DNA of 64,000 nucleotides, from assembly GCF_015097055.1 (NCBI RefSeq), contig NZ_AP023366.1, positions 372,001-436,000 on the forward strand, in the 5' to 3' direction. The notes under the pieces were generated by a model. The model did no database searches. It was not told where the DNA came from and saw nothing but the letters and a program-made list of their open reading frames with translations. This DNA is from Effusibacillus dendaii. GTDB taxonomy: Bacteria; Bacillota; Bacilli; Tumebacillales; Effusibacillaceae. Every line of letters begins with the position of its first letter. The first letter of the stretch is position 1. This document shows positions 51,841 through 61,141 of this stretch, one piece after another. Both the position numbers and the translations under genes were made by a program.

Positions 51841-52845
51841 ATGAATCGCTTATCGAAATGGTTGCCTCTGGTCTTTCTGATTCTGGCTGTTGTGTATCCG
51901 TTTACCATTTCAGATTCCTATACGTTGACATTGCTTGCGATGTCATTTATCTGGACGATTGCCGTTTACGGAATGAACCTGATCGCTGGCTACACGGGGC
52001 AGCTTTCCTTGGCACAAGCCGGATTTTTTGGAATAGGCGCCTACACCTACGGGGTTTTGACTCTTAAACTGGGCGTCAACACAATAGTGGCCTTACTGGC
52101 GGCAATTGTGTTGACGGGATGTATTGGGTTTTTGGTGGGGCTGATTTCACTCCGGACAAAAGGTCATTACTTTACCATATTCACATTGTGCGTGGGGGTT
52201 ATTTTGTCCCTTATCCTTGAAAAATGGGAATCAGTGACAGAAGGTGTGAGAGGATTGATCGGAATTCCCGGCCTCTCAGTCGGCTCCTTCACGTTTGATT
52301 CCTATGTTTCACAATACTACTTGATTCTGTTCTGCCTTGTATTGTCAGTGTTTGTAAGTAAACGGATTCTTCATTCGCTGTTCGGCCGTACCCTACAGTC
52401 TGTTCGCAACAGTGAAGATCTTGCAGAAGCGCTTGGCGTCAATGTCATGCGAACAAAAATTCTCTCGTTTGCACTTTCCACTATGTATGCAGGTCTTGCA
52501 GGTGGACTCTATTCCATCATGATTCGCTTCATCGGTCCGGATATTTCGGTGATCGACCATACGTTTGACATGCTTCTGTACTTGATTGTCGGTGGTATCG
52601 GAACATTTTGGGGTCCGCTTGTAGGCACTCTGCTTGTTACCATCCTTACACAATGGATGCAGTTTTTGGCAGAATACCGAATGGTGATTTTTGGTCCGCT
52701 GTTGGTCATTCTGGTTATGTTCCTGCCGCATGGAATTATGGGCTCTATCGCAAAACGTCAAATGCAGCGCAATTTACGGAAGATGGAACAGGCAACTATT
52801 GCGGCGGGCGATTCCAAACGGGTGGGGAGGCAGCTCGATGCTTAA
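51841..52845 (+). CDS. livM: Branched-chain amino acid-type ABC transporter permease LivM
   Basis: The 334-residue second permease has YGMNLIAGYTGQLSLAQAGFFGIGAYTYG and LVGGIGTFWGPLVGTLLVTIL as the LivM family segments. It begins two bases after livH. Its last eight bases (ATGCTTAA) overlap the livG start. The C-terminal tail after about 310 is hydrophilic. Confidence 0.93.
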   Translation: MNRLSKWLPLVFLILAVVYPFTISDSYTLTLLAMSFIWTIAVYGMNLIAGYTGQLSLAQAGFFGIGAYTYGVLTLKLGVNTIVALLAAIVLTGCIGFLVGLISLRTKGHYFTIFTLCVGVILSLILEKWESVTEGVRGLIGIPGLSVGSFTFDSYVSQYYLILFCLVLSVFVSKRILHSLFGRTLQSVRNSEDLAEALGVNVMRTKILSFALSTMYAGLAGGLYSIMIRFIGPDISVIDHTFDMLLYLIVGGIGTFWGPLVGTLLVTILTQWMQFLAEYRMVIFGPLLVILVMFLPHGIMGSIAKRQMQRNLRKMEQATIAAGDSKRVGRQLDA

Positions 52846-53599
52846 AATTGAACAGTTGACGAAGCAATTTGGCGGAAACGTAGCAGTCAATTCGGTTGAC
52901 TTGGAAGTCAAACAGGGAAATATTACAGCAATTATAGGACCAAACGGGGCAGGTAAAACAACTTTCTTTAACTTAATCAGCGGTACGTTTCGTCCCACTT
53001 CCGGCCGCTTAATCCTGGAAGGGCAGGATGTGACGAACAAACCGTCCTATCAAATGGCTAGACTAGGCGTTGCCAGAACCTTTCAAACAACGAAACTATT
53101 TGAACAGGCAACCGTGATTGATAATTTGATTGTGGGACATCGTCTGAGAACCAAAACCGGACTTCTAGGAGCGTTATTCCGTACAAAACAATACAGGCAG
53201 GAAGAAGAAAAATGCCGGGAAAAAGCGATGGAGGCGCTTCGCTTTGTAGATGCGGAACAACTTGCACATCGCCCGGTTGCAAACATTTCGCAAGAGGCGA
53301 AAAAACGTGTTGCGATTGCGCTGGCGCTCGCCACCGATCCAAAAATCGTTCTGCTTGATGAACCGGCAGGCGGTATCAATGCGGATGAAACAAACGGATT
53401 GGCTGAACTGGTAAGAAAGATGAAACAGGCAGGTTATACCGTATGCATTATTGAACACAAAATGCAGATGATCATGAATCTTGCCGACCGCATCATGGTG
53501 CTTAATCAAGGGGCAAAAATTGCGGAGGGAACTCCAAGTGAGATCAGCCGAAACGAAACGGTGATCCAGGCGTATTTAGGAGGGGCGTACCATGCTTAA
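52838..53599 (+). CDS. livG: ABC transporter ATP-binding protein LivG
   Basis: The ATPase has 253 residues. Walker A is GPNGAGKT (34-41) and Walker B VLLDEPAGGI. The ABC signature is unusual: ISQEAKKR (150-157) instead of LSYGQQRR/LSGGQ. This degenerate signature may be normal in a LivG subgroup; I cannot check. The ATG at 52838 overlaps the livM end by eight bases after a GGGGAGG site. Confidence 0.92.
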   Translation: MLKIEQLTKQFGGNVAVNSVDLEVKQGNITAIIGPNGAGKTTFFNLISGTFRPTSGRLILEGQDVTNKPSYQMARLGVARTFQTTKLFEQATVIDNLIVGHRLRTKTGLLGALFRTKQYRQEEEKCREKAMEALRFVDAEQLAHRPVANISQEAKKRVAIALALATDPKIVLLDEPAGGINADETNGLAELVRKMKQAGYTVCIIEHKMQMIMNLADRIMVLNQGAKIAEGTPSEISRNETVIQAYLGGAYHA

Positions 53600-54299
53600 A
53601 TTAACGGATGTATCTGTTCGTTACGGCAGCTTTGAAGCTTTGCACCGTGCCTCGATGCAAATCGGGGAAGGTGAGCTGATCGTTCTGTTGGGTGCAAACG
53701 GCGCGGGAAAAAGCACAATTTTCCGAACGATTAGCGGCTTGATGAAGCCGTCTTCCGGGACAATCGAGTTCATGGGCAGGCGGATCAACAACATGTCCCC
53801 CGACAAAATCGTACAGTCTGGAATTGCCCAATGTCCAGAAGGGCGCAAACTGTTTTCCGGAATGTCAGTGCTCAAAAATCTGACATTAGGCGCCTATATC
53901 CACCGGAAAGATAAAGTGTCTTTTGAGAAAACATTGCAGTGGGTATTCGAGTTATTCCCGATTTTGTATGAGAAACGGGAACAAGCGGCAGGATCCCTGA
54001 GCGGCGGGCAGCAGCAAATGGTGGCCATCGGGCGCGCCTTGATGGCAAGACCGAAACTTTTGTTATTGGATGAACCGTCCGTAGGTTTGGCTCCCCTGGT
54101 AGTACAGTCCATGTTTGACACGATCAAAGAAATCAACCAACAGGGAACCAGTGTGATGTTGGCTGAACAGAACGCGTATGCCGCACTGCAAATAGCACAT
54201 CGTGGGTACGTCATTGAGGAAGGGAGAATCGTTCTGGAAGGAACCAGCGAAATGCTAAATGGCAATGAGGAGGTGAGGAAAGCGTATATAGGTGCTTAG
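53592..54299 (+). CDS. livF: ABC transporter ATP-binding protein LivF
   Basis: The second ATPase has 235 residues, with Walker A GANGAGKS, the canonical signature SLSGGQQQMVAIGRALM and Walker B LLLLDEPSVGLAP. It overlaps livG by the same eight bases (ATGCTTAA) as livG overlaps livM. It pairs with LivG to drive import. The lipoprotein gene follows after about 65 bases. Confidence 0.95.
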   Translation: MLKLTDVSVRYGSFEALHRASMQIGEGELIVLLGANGAGKSTIFRTISGLMKPSSGTIEFMGRRINNMSPDKIVQSGIAQCPEGRKLFSGMSVLKNLTLGAYIHRKDKVSFEKTLQWVFELFPILYEKREQAAGSLSGGQQQMVAIGRALMARPKLLLLDEPSVGLAPLVVQSMFDTIKEINQQGTSVMLAEQNAYAALQIAHRGYVIEEGRIVLEGTSEMLNGNEEVRKAYIGA

Positions 54300-54363
54300 T
54301 TCCCTAATTATGATGGACATGAAAAAACGGGGGTACATCAGAACAAACAAAGGAGATGTTTAG

Positions 54364-55569
54364 ATGAACAGAAAATGGAAATCTCTTCTGGCATTGACAA
54401 CCGTTTCCTCCATGCTGTTTCTGACAGCTTGCGGATCGGGCGGTGATAAACAAGCGGCAGGGGGCAGCGGCAGCACAAAAGAAGTAACGATCGGTTATAC
54501 GGGCCCGCTTAGCGGTGGTGCTGCACTTTATGGTAAAAACGCGTTGGACGGCATTGAAATGGCGGCTGAAGAAATCAACAATGCAGGCGGCATCAAGGTC
54601 GGCAAAGATACGGTAAAGCTAAAGGTCGTGTCTTTGGATGATAAATATTTGCCGAATGAGTCTGTTACAAACGCGAGACGTTTGAAACAGGAAAACAAGG
54701 CATCCATCATCTTCTGTCCTCATTCGGGAGGAATTCTTGCGCTGCAGCAGATTAACCAGCAGGAAAACTTCCTGATTGGCGCTTATACGTCCGAGCCGCG
54801 TGTTATCCAAACAAATAACGCATTGAGCGTTCGAATTCCGCCGGGATATGACAACTATCCGAAACCCTGGTCGGAAGAAATGATGAAACGTTTCGGCAAG
54901 AAGCTGGCGCTGGTTCCGACCACCAGCCAATATGGGAAAGACTGGTCGGCTCTGATGACGAAAACGTGGAAAGATCTGGGCGGCGAAGTAGTGGCTGACA
55001 GCGCAGTCGATTATAACAAACAAAGCGATTTCTCGGCTGCCATTACGAAAGCGCTGGCCGCAAACCCGGACGTACTGTTTGTCGGTGGTCCTTCGCAGCC
55101 GACCGCTCTGGTTATCAAAGCAGCCAGGGACCAAGGGTTTAAAGGCGGATTTATTGTAATGGACCAAGCAAAGGTCGAAGAAATTGAGCCGGTCGTAAAA
55201 GACGTGAAACTGTTGGAAGGATATATCGGCGTGTATCCGGCTTCCAAAGTTGATTCTGCTGGTGTGAAAGCTGTTGTTGCAGCTTATCAGAAGAAGTTTG
55301 GCGCCGATAAGCTGCCGACTTCGGAAACACTTTATAATTATGGCGCGTTGATTATTTTTGCGAAAGCGATGGAACTGGCTGGCAAAACGGATGATGCGAA
55401 GGCAATTCGTGCAAAGCTGGATGATGCTGCGAAGCAAGTATCGAAAGACAAACTTCCTTTCGACCTGCTCGGCGTGTCGCAATCTGGTGCATTTAACATC
55501 GTGCCCAGTGCGGTTACGGTTAAAGACGGCAAAGAAGTGGAAGTCAAATTGCCGGAACCGAAGTACTAA
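54364..55569 (+). CDS. Substrate-binding lipoprotein of the Liv-type transporter
   Basis: This is a periplasmic-binding-protein-like receptor, 401 residues, with a lipoprotein signal (lipobox LTAC, C23). The mature part starts IGYTGPLSGGAALYGKNALDGIEMAAEEINNAGGI, the type I leucine-binding fold. The ligand is probably the acid handled by the neighbouring CoA genes rather than leucine; that is inference. GGAGATG ribosome binding site. A strong terminator follows. Confidence 0.93.
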   Translation: MNRKWKSLLALTTVSSMLFLTACGSGGDKQAAGGSGSTKEVTIGYTGPLSGGAALYGKNALDGIEMAAEEINNAGGIKVGKDTVKLKVVSLDDKYLPNESVTNARRLKQENKASIIFCPHSGGILALQQINQQENFLIGAYTSEPRVIQTNNALSVRIPPGYDNYPKPWSEEMMKRFGKKLALVPTTSQYGKDWSALMTKTWKDLGGEVVADSAVDYNKQSDFSAAITKALAANPDVLFVGGPSQPTALVIKAARDQGFKGGFIVMDQAKVEEIEPVVKDVKLLEGYIGVYPASKVDSAGVKAVVAAYQKKFGADKLPTSETLYNYGALIIFAKAMELAGKTDDAKAIRAKLDDAAKQVSKDKLPFDLLGVSQSGAFNIVPSAVTVKDGKEVEVKLPEPKY

Positions 55570-55586
55570 TCGGACAGTGGTGAGCA

Positions 55587-55652
55587 AACACCCTGCTGCG
55601 GACAGATTGCTGAGATGTTGGCAGCAATATCGCCCGCAGCGGGTGTTTTTTT
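55587..55652 (+). terminator. Compound terminator after the Liv operon
   Basis: AACACCC-T-GCTGCGG (55587-55601) pairs with CCGCAGCGGGTGTT (55634-55647) with one bulge. An inner stem ATTGCTG/CAGCAAT (55606-55612, 55622-55628) sits inside, followed by a T tract. Confidence 0.85.
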
Positions 55653-55719
55653 CTGTCTATTGGACGATTGCAGTTTGATCGGGTACGATAGTAACAAAAG
55701 TGATAAATGAGGGTGAAAC

Positions 55720-56469
55720 ATGCGGCACGGCGACCGGATTAAAGTCGTTCGAGGCATCCATATTCGTGTTCTGAAACAATATCCGAACAGTCTTTTATTT
55801 GGTGGCGTATACGGGTCTACTGCGATCGGACGTGATACTGAGTTTTCCGATATTGAGATGCTGTATATACTGCCGTCCGGAGTATCGTTACCGGATAAGC
55901 AGTTTCTATATCGCGATATCGTGATCGAAGTCAATTTTCTATCGATTGACACCATTGAGAAATGGTTGAGGGAACCGGATTTACTTCTTCCGATTCGAAT
56001 GGGAAACCTGGCCAATCTGCAACTGCTTACAGGAGAAGCTAAACAACGGGACGAAATCATAGAACGTTACCGTGATTTAACAGATGAACAGGTGCAATCG
56101 TTTTTCTCGCTGCATGGGGCGATGATCGGATATGAATCGTTTAACAAAATCCGATCTTTAGAGCGTCGTGCGGGCAAACGGAATTTATCGATTTATAAGT
56201 ATGAGGTTCTTTCGGAAATGGCATCCGCTTTGGCGCTCATTAACCGTTTACCGATTGGGAGCGGATACTACGGTGCGGTAAACGAGAGTTTTGAATTTCC
56301 TCTTTTACCGGTTCGTTATAGGGAGGTCGCGGAGATGTTCCGCGATACGGATGAGTTGAAAGAGGTAATTGTTATAGGAAAGGAACTGTTCGATCAGTTT
56401 GAAAGCTTTCTGACCCAGCAGAACCTGCTGCTGTCACGGATGCAAACGCTGGATGAAATAAACTGGTGA
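55720..56469 (+). CDS. Nucleotidyltransferase related to kanamycin nucleotidyltransferase
   Basis: The 249-residue protein has a pol-beta-type nucleotidyltransferase head: GSTAIGRDTEFSDIEMLYI contains the GS pair and the D44/E46 metal residues, followed by IVIEVNF as in ANT(4')-type enzymes. The C-terminal helical part is of the KNTase kind. Whether it acts on aminoglycosides or on a cellular substrate cannot be told from sequence. It stands alone after the Liv terminator and is not an obvious part of the acid pathway. Confidence 0.8.
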   Translation: MRHGDRIKVVRGIHIRVLKQYPNSLLFGGVYGSTAIGRDTEFSDIEMLYILPSGVSLPDKQFLYRDIVIEVNFLSIDTIEKWLREPDLLLPIRMGNLANLQLLTGEAKQRDEIIERYRDLTDEQVQSFFSLHGAMIGYESFNKIRSLERRAGKRNLSIYKYEVLSEMASALALINRLPIGSGYYGAVNESFEFPLLPVRYREVAEMFRDTDELKEVIVIGKELFDQFESFLTQQNLLLSRMQTLDEINW

Positions 56470-56542
56470 AAAGTATTTCGAATATTTCAATAAACCGCTA
56501 CAATGGAATGGGACATCAATTTTGTGAAGGGCGGGGAAGTTG

Positions 56543-56971
56543 ATGGAAGGGTTCCGGTTTAATTACCGCCTTCGCGTCAGATACTCGGAGATCGACGGTC
56601 AAAAAATTGTGTTTAACGCTCATTATTTAACCTATTTGGATTGTGCGGTCACCGAATATTTTCGCGATGGATTGCAATTGGATATGATCAAGCTGGCAGA
56701 ACAGGACATTTTCGATGTGGTTCTGGCGAAAACCACGCTTGAATTTAAAAGTCCGGCCCATTTGGACGACTGGTTGCAAATTTGGGTGAAAACGGCGGAA
56801 ATGGGGAAATCGAGCATGAAGATCGATTTTGCCGTTTGTCGGGAAGGGGAACAAGAACCGCTGGTGTCAGCTCAAACCGTCTATGTCAGCTATGATGGAC
56901 ACAACAAAAGATCGCGGCCAATTCCCGATTTTGTAAGAGAACGAATTGAACGGTTTGAACAGGGAGAGTAA
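56543..56971 (+). CDS. YbgC-like acyl-CoA thioesterase
   Basis: The 142-residue hot-dog protein of the 4HBT type has RVRYSEIDGQKIVFNAHYLTYLD, the acidic residue and following NAHY matching YbgC/4-hydroxybenzoyl-CoA thioesterases. ATG 56543 follows GGGGAAG; TTG 56540 is possible. It is followed closely by the HSL-type hydrolase gene and is likely part of acyl-CoA turnover. Confidence 0.87.
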   Translation: MEGFRFNYRLRVRYSEIDGQKIVFNAHYLTYLDCAVTEYFRDGLQLDMIKLAEQDIFDVVLAKTTLEFKSPAHLDDWLQIWVKTAEMGKSSMKIDFAVCREGEQEPLVSAQTVYVSYDGHNKRSRPIPDFVRERIERFEQGE

Positions 56972-56993
56972 GCAGATTGATAGGAAATGGGGA

Positions 56994-57929
56994 ATGAGTA
57001 TGCCATTGGATCCACAGGCAAAGGCCGTACTGGAGTTGATGAAATCGGCTGGGGCGCCGCCGTTAAATGAGCTTTCACCGGAGCGGGCACGTCAAGTTTA
57101 TGTGGCTATGCGGGAAACGGGCGAAGCGGAGCCGGTAGGAAATGTGGAGAACCGAACAATACCAGGGCCGCACGGGCCTATTCCGATTCGTATCTATACA
57201 CCTGATCAGGAGGGGCCTTACCCGGTGTTGGTGTATTTTCATGGTGGCGGTTGGGTGATTGGCAATCTCGACTCGCATGACCCGATTTGCCGTTCGCTGA
57301 CCAATCTGGCTGGCTGTATGGTGATTTCGGTCGATTATCGGCTTGCCCCGGAACACAAATTTCCTGTTGCGTTGGAGGAATGTTATGTCGCTACCAGGTG
57401 GGTGTTCGAGCACACCGATGAACTGGGAGCCGACCCAGCCAGGATTGCGGTCGGCGGTGACAGTGCAGGCGGTAATTTAGCCGCTGTTGTCAGCTGTCAG
57501 TTGCGTGATCGGAATGAGTTTCAACCTATTTGCCAAGTGCTGTTTTATCCGGTTACCAACTTTGACTTTGATACGGAATCCTACCAGAGGAATGGGCAGG
57601 GATATTATTTAACGAAAAATTTAATGACATGGTTTCGAGATCACTATCTGCAAAATGAACAAGACTCCAGAAATCCGTTGGCGGCGCCGTTGCTGACCGA
57701 AGACCTTGGCGGACTGCCTTCCGCACTGGTCATTACGGCGGAATTTGATCCGCTTTGTGATGAAGGGGAAGCATATGCAAAACGTTTAAAAAACGCTGGG
57801 GTGCCAGTTGAGTATACGCGTTACAACGGCATGATTCATGGGTTTATCAGTATGGCGAACCGCTTGGATCAGGGGAAAAAGGCTTTACAGCAAGCAGCAG
57901 AATATCTGAAGAGCGTATTTGCTTCCTAA
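56994..57929 (+). CDS. HSL-family alpha/beta hydrolase (esterase)
   Basis: This is a hormone-sensitive-lipase-type carboxylesterase of about 311 residues. The oxyanion motif is HGGGW, the nucleophile serine is in GDSAGGN, the acid is in EFDPLCDE and the histidine is in MIHGF. The cap domain is the N-terminal 50 residues. ATG 56994 and ATG 57000 both fit the GGAAATGGGGA site. It may release the acid from esters before CoA activation. Confidence 0.9.
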   Translation: MSMPLDPQAKAVLELMKSAGAPPLNELSPERARQVYVAMRETGEAEPVGNVENRTIPGPHGPIPIRIYTPDQEGPYPVLVYFHGGGWVIGNLDSHDPICRSLTNLAGCMVISVDYRLAPEHKFPVALEECYVATRWVFEHTDELGADPARIAVGGDSAGGNLAAVVSCQLRDRNEFQPICQVLFYPVTNFDFDTESYQRNGQGYYLTKNLMTWFRDHYLQNEQDSRNPLAAPLLTEDLGGLPSALVITAEFDPLCDEGEAYAKRLKNAGVPVEYTRYNGMIHGFISMANRLDQGKKALQQAAEYLKSVFAS

Positions 57930-57941
57930 TTTGCAAAGTGG

Positions 57942-58433
57942 ATGGTTTTGCATGTGGATCGTCCTGGAAAAGGGGATAAAACAGAGTTGAATAAAGAACA
58001 GTTTTTGCGGCTTGTGGAAGCCGCTTATGACAAATCGGAATTAAAAATGGAAAGCATTTTTCTGTTTCATCTGTTTGGATTTCAATTTTCGTACAACGAT
58101 CAGGAGAAAACATGCAGCATCGAATGCCCGGTCAGCGAACCGATGTTAAACCCGGCTGGAATCGTGCATGGCGGTGTATTCACGTTGCTTACAGATTCGT
58201 CGATGGGACATCTTTTGATGCATGATAAACAAGCGTCTTACGTATCCTTAGAGTTAAAAACTTCCTATTTTAATGCGGCCCATACCGGTAAAATCAAGGC
58301 AACCGCCCGTTATATGCGAGACGGTTACCGGGTTGTATTTTTGGAGAGTACTGTTGTAAACGAGGGCGGAGAGTTATTATGCAAAACCACGGGAACGTTT
58401 TACCGTGCCGAGAAAAAAGGCCAGCTATCCTAA
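57942..58433 (+). CDS. PaaI-like hot-dog thioesterase
   Basis: It has up to 163 residues, with GIVHGGVFTLLTDSSMGHLL as the PaaI motif and SLELKTSYFNAAHTGKI. The start is uncertain: ATG 57942, GTG 57954 and TTG 57987 (nine bases after AAAAGGGG) are all in frame. This is the third thioesterase of the island and sits 12 bases after the esterase gene. Confidence 0.82.
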   Translation: MVLHVDRPGKGDKTELNKEQFLRLVEAAYDKSELKMESIFLFHLFGFQFSYNDQEKTCSIECPVSEPMLNPAGIVHGGVFTLLTDSSMGHLLMHDKQASYVSLELKTSYFNAAHTGKIKATARYMRDGYRVVFLESTVVNEGGELLCKTTGTFYRAEKKGQLS

Positions 58434-58607
58434 ATCAATGGTGTACGGCGGTGTAACAGCGGTGGCCGGCCTGCGAAAATTTTTAAAAAAAATGAAATTT
58501 TCCCTATGAACTCTTGATTTCTAAGCGAAGAAATAGGAAAATGAATTGGAAATCGTACAACCAGATTTGTTATATAACAGGCATTGAAAGAGGAGAGGTT
58601 ATTTTTA

Positions 58608-60782
58608 ATGCAGGCTACCAGTGTTATTTTCACTCTCGCGTTCTTGATTGTTTTGGGTTACGCGCTGTATTCATTCTGGAAAATCATGTATGCCCGTTAT
58701 CGGTTTATCATGCTTGGGCATTCGGAACCGTTGGGCGATTCAAGCGAACGGTTGAGAGTTACACTTCGTCAGGTATTTGGCCATACGAAACTGTTTAAGG
58801 ACCGGAAGAGCGGTTTTATGCACCTCTTTATTTTCTACGGATTCCTCATTCTGCAGTTAGGTGCGCTTGAACTGATCGTGAAGGGATTTATTCCCGGTTA
58901 CAAATGGCCGTTGGGACCGGTGCACCCGTTTTTCAGCTTGTTGCAGGAAATTACCGTACTGGCGATTTTCCTGGCAGTTGGGTATGCCGCTTACAGAAGA
59001 TTCGGTGAAAAATTGCGCCGCTTGAAACGGACAGAGAAAACCACATGGCTGTATTGGTTTATTTTCACTTTGATGTTGAGTGTTCTGTTCAGTCTCGCGT
59101 TTGAAAAAGTATGGCTGAATGAACCGTTGACTGCTGCTGCTCCGTTTTCTTCCCTGATTGCCAGCCCATTCCTCGGTATGAGTGAGGCTACTGCCAAAAC
59201 GTTGTTTTATGTGTTTTGGTGGGCGCATTTGTTAATCTTGCTTGCGTTTCTGCTTTATGTGCCGCAATCGAAACACTCGCATCTGTTGTTTGCGCCATTT
59301 AATATTTATTTTTCCAAAATGGGTCCGCCCAGCAAGCCGACCAGTCTTGATTTTTCCGATGAGTCGGTGGAAGAGTTCGGCGTCAACAAAATTGAAGATT
59401 TCAGCAAAGGTCAGCTGCTTGATCTATACTCTTGTGTAGAATGTGGCCGTTGTACCAATATGTGTCCGGCATCGAACACAGGAAAAATGCTGTCTCCCAT
59501 GCATTTGATGATTAAGATGCGTGACCATCTGAGTGAGAAAGCGGAAAAAATGCTTAACATACCGGCTTGGGCGCCGGGACGTATTATGGCCGCTCCCGCT
59601 GGAATGGCGCATGTTATGACAGAAGTTCCGTTTGCTAACGGCATGCCGGAAGGATTTTCTCCGAATCCGGACCTACATACCGACATTACGCCGACTATGC
59701 ATCGGCAATATGAAACGTGGAAAGTGCAAGACAAAGATGTGATGGAACTTGCGCTGATTGGTGACGTCATTTCTGAACAGGAATTGTGGGCTTGTACCTC
59801 TTGCCGCAATTGTGAAGACCAATGCCCGGTCGGCAACGAGCACCTCGGATTTATCTATGGTATGCGCCGTTACCTGGTGATGACAGAGGGCAGCATGCCG
59901 GCTGAAATTACCCGAACGTTGAATAATATTGAACGGCAAGGCAATCCCTGGGGCATCAACCGTCGCGAAAAAGCCAAGTGGCGTGAAGAATTCCCGGATG
60001 TAAACATTCCGACAATTGACGAAGTGGAAGAGTTTGAATATCTGTTCTGGGTTGGATCGATGGGTGCGTATGACAACCGGAACCGCAAAGTGGTTTCCGC
60101 TTTTGCCCGCATTATGAATGAAGGCGGCGTCAAGTTTGCGATCCTCGGCGAAGAAGAGTTTAACTCTGGGGATACGCCTAGACGGGTCGGCAACGAATTC
60201 TTGTTCCAGGAACTTGCCCGGCAAAACATTGAAATGTTTAAAGAGCTGGGTGTGAAGAAAATTGTGACATGCGATCCACACGCATTCAACTCGTTCAAAA
60301 ACGAGTACCCGGAATTTGGGTTGGAAGCGGAAGTTTTCCACCATACACAAATCATTGAAATGCTGATTAAAGAAGGCCGGATTAAACTGGAAAATGCCGT
60401 AAATGAACGTGTCGTGTATCACGATTCCTGTTATATCGGCCGTTACAACGGAATCTTTGATACCCCGCGAAATATTTTGGATGCGATTCCAGGCGTGGAA
60501 CGGGTAGAAATGGAACGTAATAAAGAAGATGCCATGTGTTGCGGAGCAGGCGGTGGTCGCATGTGGATCGAGGAACATGAAGGCCTGCGCGTAAACGTCA
60601 CTCGTACCGAACAAGCGTTGGACGGCAAACCGACTGTTATCGGCAGCAACTGTCCATATTGCCTAATCATGATGAGCGACGGTATCAAACATTTTGATAA
60701 AGATGAAGAAGTGCAAGCGCTCGATTTGGCCGAACTGGTAGAAAAATCGATGCGGAAGAAAGAGGCAGCGACTGTCGCGTAA
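58608..60782 (+). CDS. fadF: FadF-type iron-sulfur reductase (ETF:menaquinone oxidoreductase)
   Basis: This membrane protein of 724 residues matches B. subtilis FadF/YwjF and related EtfD proteins, which take electrons from acyl-CoA dehydrogenases via ETF to menaquinone. The N-terminal 230 residues form about six helices. Two 4Fe-4S motifs follow, CVECGRCTNMCP (C276, C279, C282, C286) and CTSCRNCEDQCP (C396, C399, C402, C406). C-terminal CCG-domain segments are HDSCYIGRYN and AMCCGAGGGRMW. ATG 58608 follows GAGGAGAGG; the upstream frame to 58584 is ignored. It supplies the electron outlet of this island. Confidence 0.92.
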   Translation: MQATSVIFTLAFLIVLGYALYSFWKIMYARYRFIMLGHSEPLGDSSERLRVTLRQVFGHTKLFKDRKSGFMHLFIFYGFLILQLGALELIVKGFIPGYKWPLGPVHPFFSLLQEITVLAIFLAVGYAAYRRFGEKLRRLKRTEKTTWLYWFIFTLMLSVLFSLAFEKVWLNEPLTAAAPFSSLIASPFLGMSEATAKTLFYVFWWAHLLILLAFLLYVPQSKHSHLLFAPFNIYFSKMGPPSKPTSLDFSDESVEEFGVNKIEDFSKGQLLDLYSCVECGRCTNMCPASNTGKMLSPMHLMIKMRDHLSEKAEKMLNIPAWAPGRIMAAPAGMAHVMTEVPFANGMPEGFSPNPDLHTDITPTMHRQYETWKVQDKDVMELALIGDVISEQELWACTSCRNCEDQCPVGNEHLGFIYGMRRYLVMTEGSMPAEITRTLNNIERQGNPWGINRREKAKWREEFPDVNIPTIDEVEEFEYLFWVGSMGAYDNRNRKVVSAFARIMNEGGVKFAILGEEEFNSGDTPRRVGNEFLFQELARQNIEMFKELGVKKIVTCDPHAFNSFKNEYPEFGLEAEVFHHTQIIEMLIKEGRIKLENAVNERVVYHDSCYIGRYNGIFDTPRNILDAIPGVERVEMERNKEDAMCCGAGGGRMWIEEHEGLRVNVTRTEQALDGKPTVIGSNCPYCLIMMSDGIKHFDKDEEVQALDLAELVEKSMRKKEAATVA

Positions 60783-60832
60783 TAGAGTTGACAAAGTGTT
60801 TATATTGGCAAAGTTATAATTATAATTGCACA

Positions 60833-60884
60833 AAAAAGGACGGTCCAAAAGCAGATTACATGCTTTTAGGTTCGTCCCTTTTTT
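60833..60884 (+). terminator. Terminator after fadF
   Basis: AAAAAGGACG (60833-60842) pairs with CGTCCCTTTTTT (from 60873). An inner AAAAGCA/TGCTTTT stem (60847-60853, 60861-60867) extends it. TTGACA at 60789 just upstream has no correctly spaced -10. Confidence 0.8.
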
Positions 60885-60982
60885 GTTTTCTTTAACAGCT
60901 TAGAAAGAACAAAATGTGATCTTCTTGAATCTCATTCGGTTAAAGGTTTTTTTATTTGTTCACAATTTGTATTATAACAGTA

Positions 60983-61011
60983 TTGACTGTATTAATCTGT
61001 TGTACTATAAT
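60983..61011 (+). promoter_or_regulatory. Strong promoter of a very small transcription unit
   Basis: TTGACT (60983-60988), exactly 17 bases, TATAAT (61006-61011). This is among the best promoters in the window, yet the only downstream plus-strand ORFs before 62585 are about 20 codons. Confidence 0.75.
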
Positions 61012-61141
61012 CGGATTATAAAGTAATGGAAGGATTCGCGATGATATTGACAGAAGCGAATCTGTTGTAAGTGAAAACTATCGTTGTCCAGGTCATTCGG
61101 AAGCATAAAATTTGAATTCAATTGAGAGGGGAACGAGAGCT

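Noticed and set aside
60789-60827. Promoter TTGACA with TATAAT right after fadF
   Set aside because: The nearest TATAAT is 21 bases away and any transcript would consist only of the terminator hairpin.
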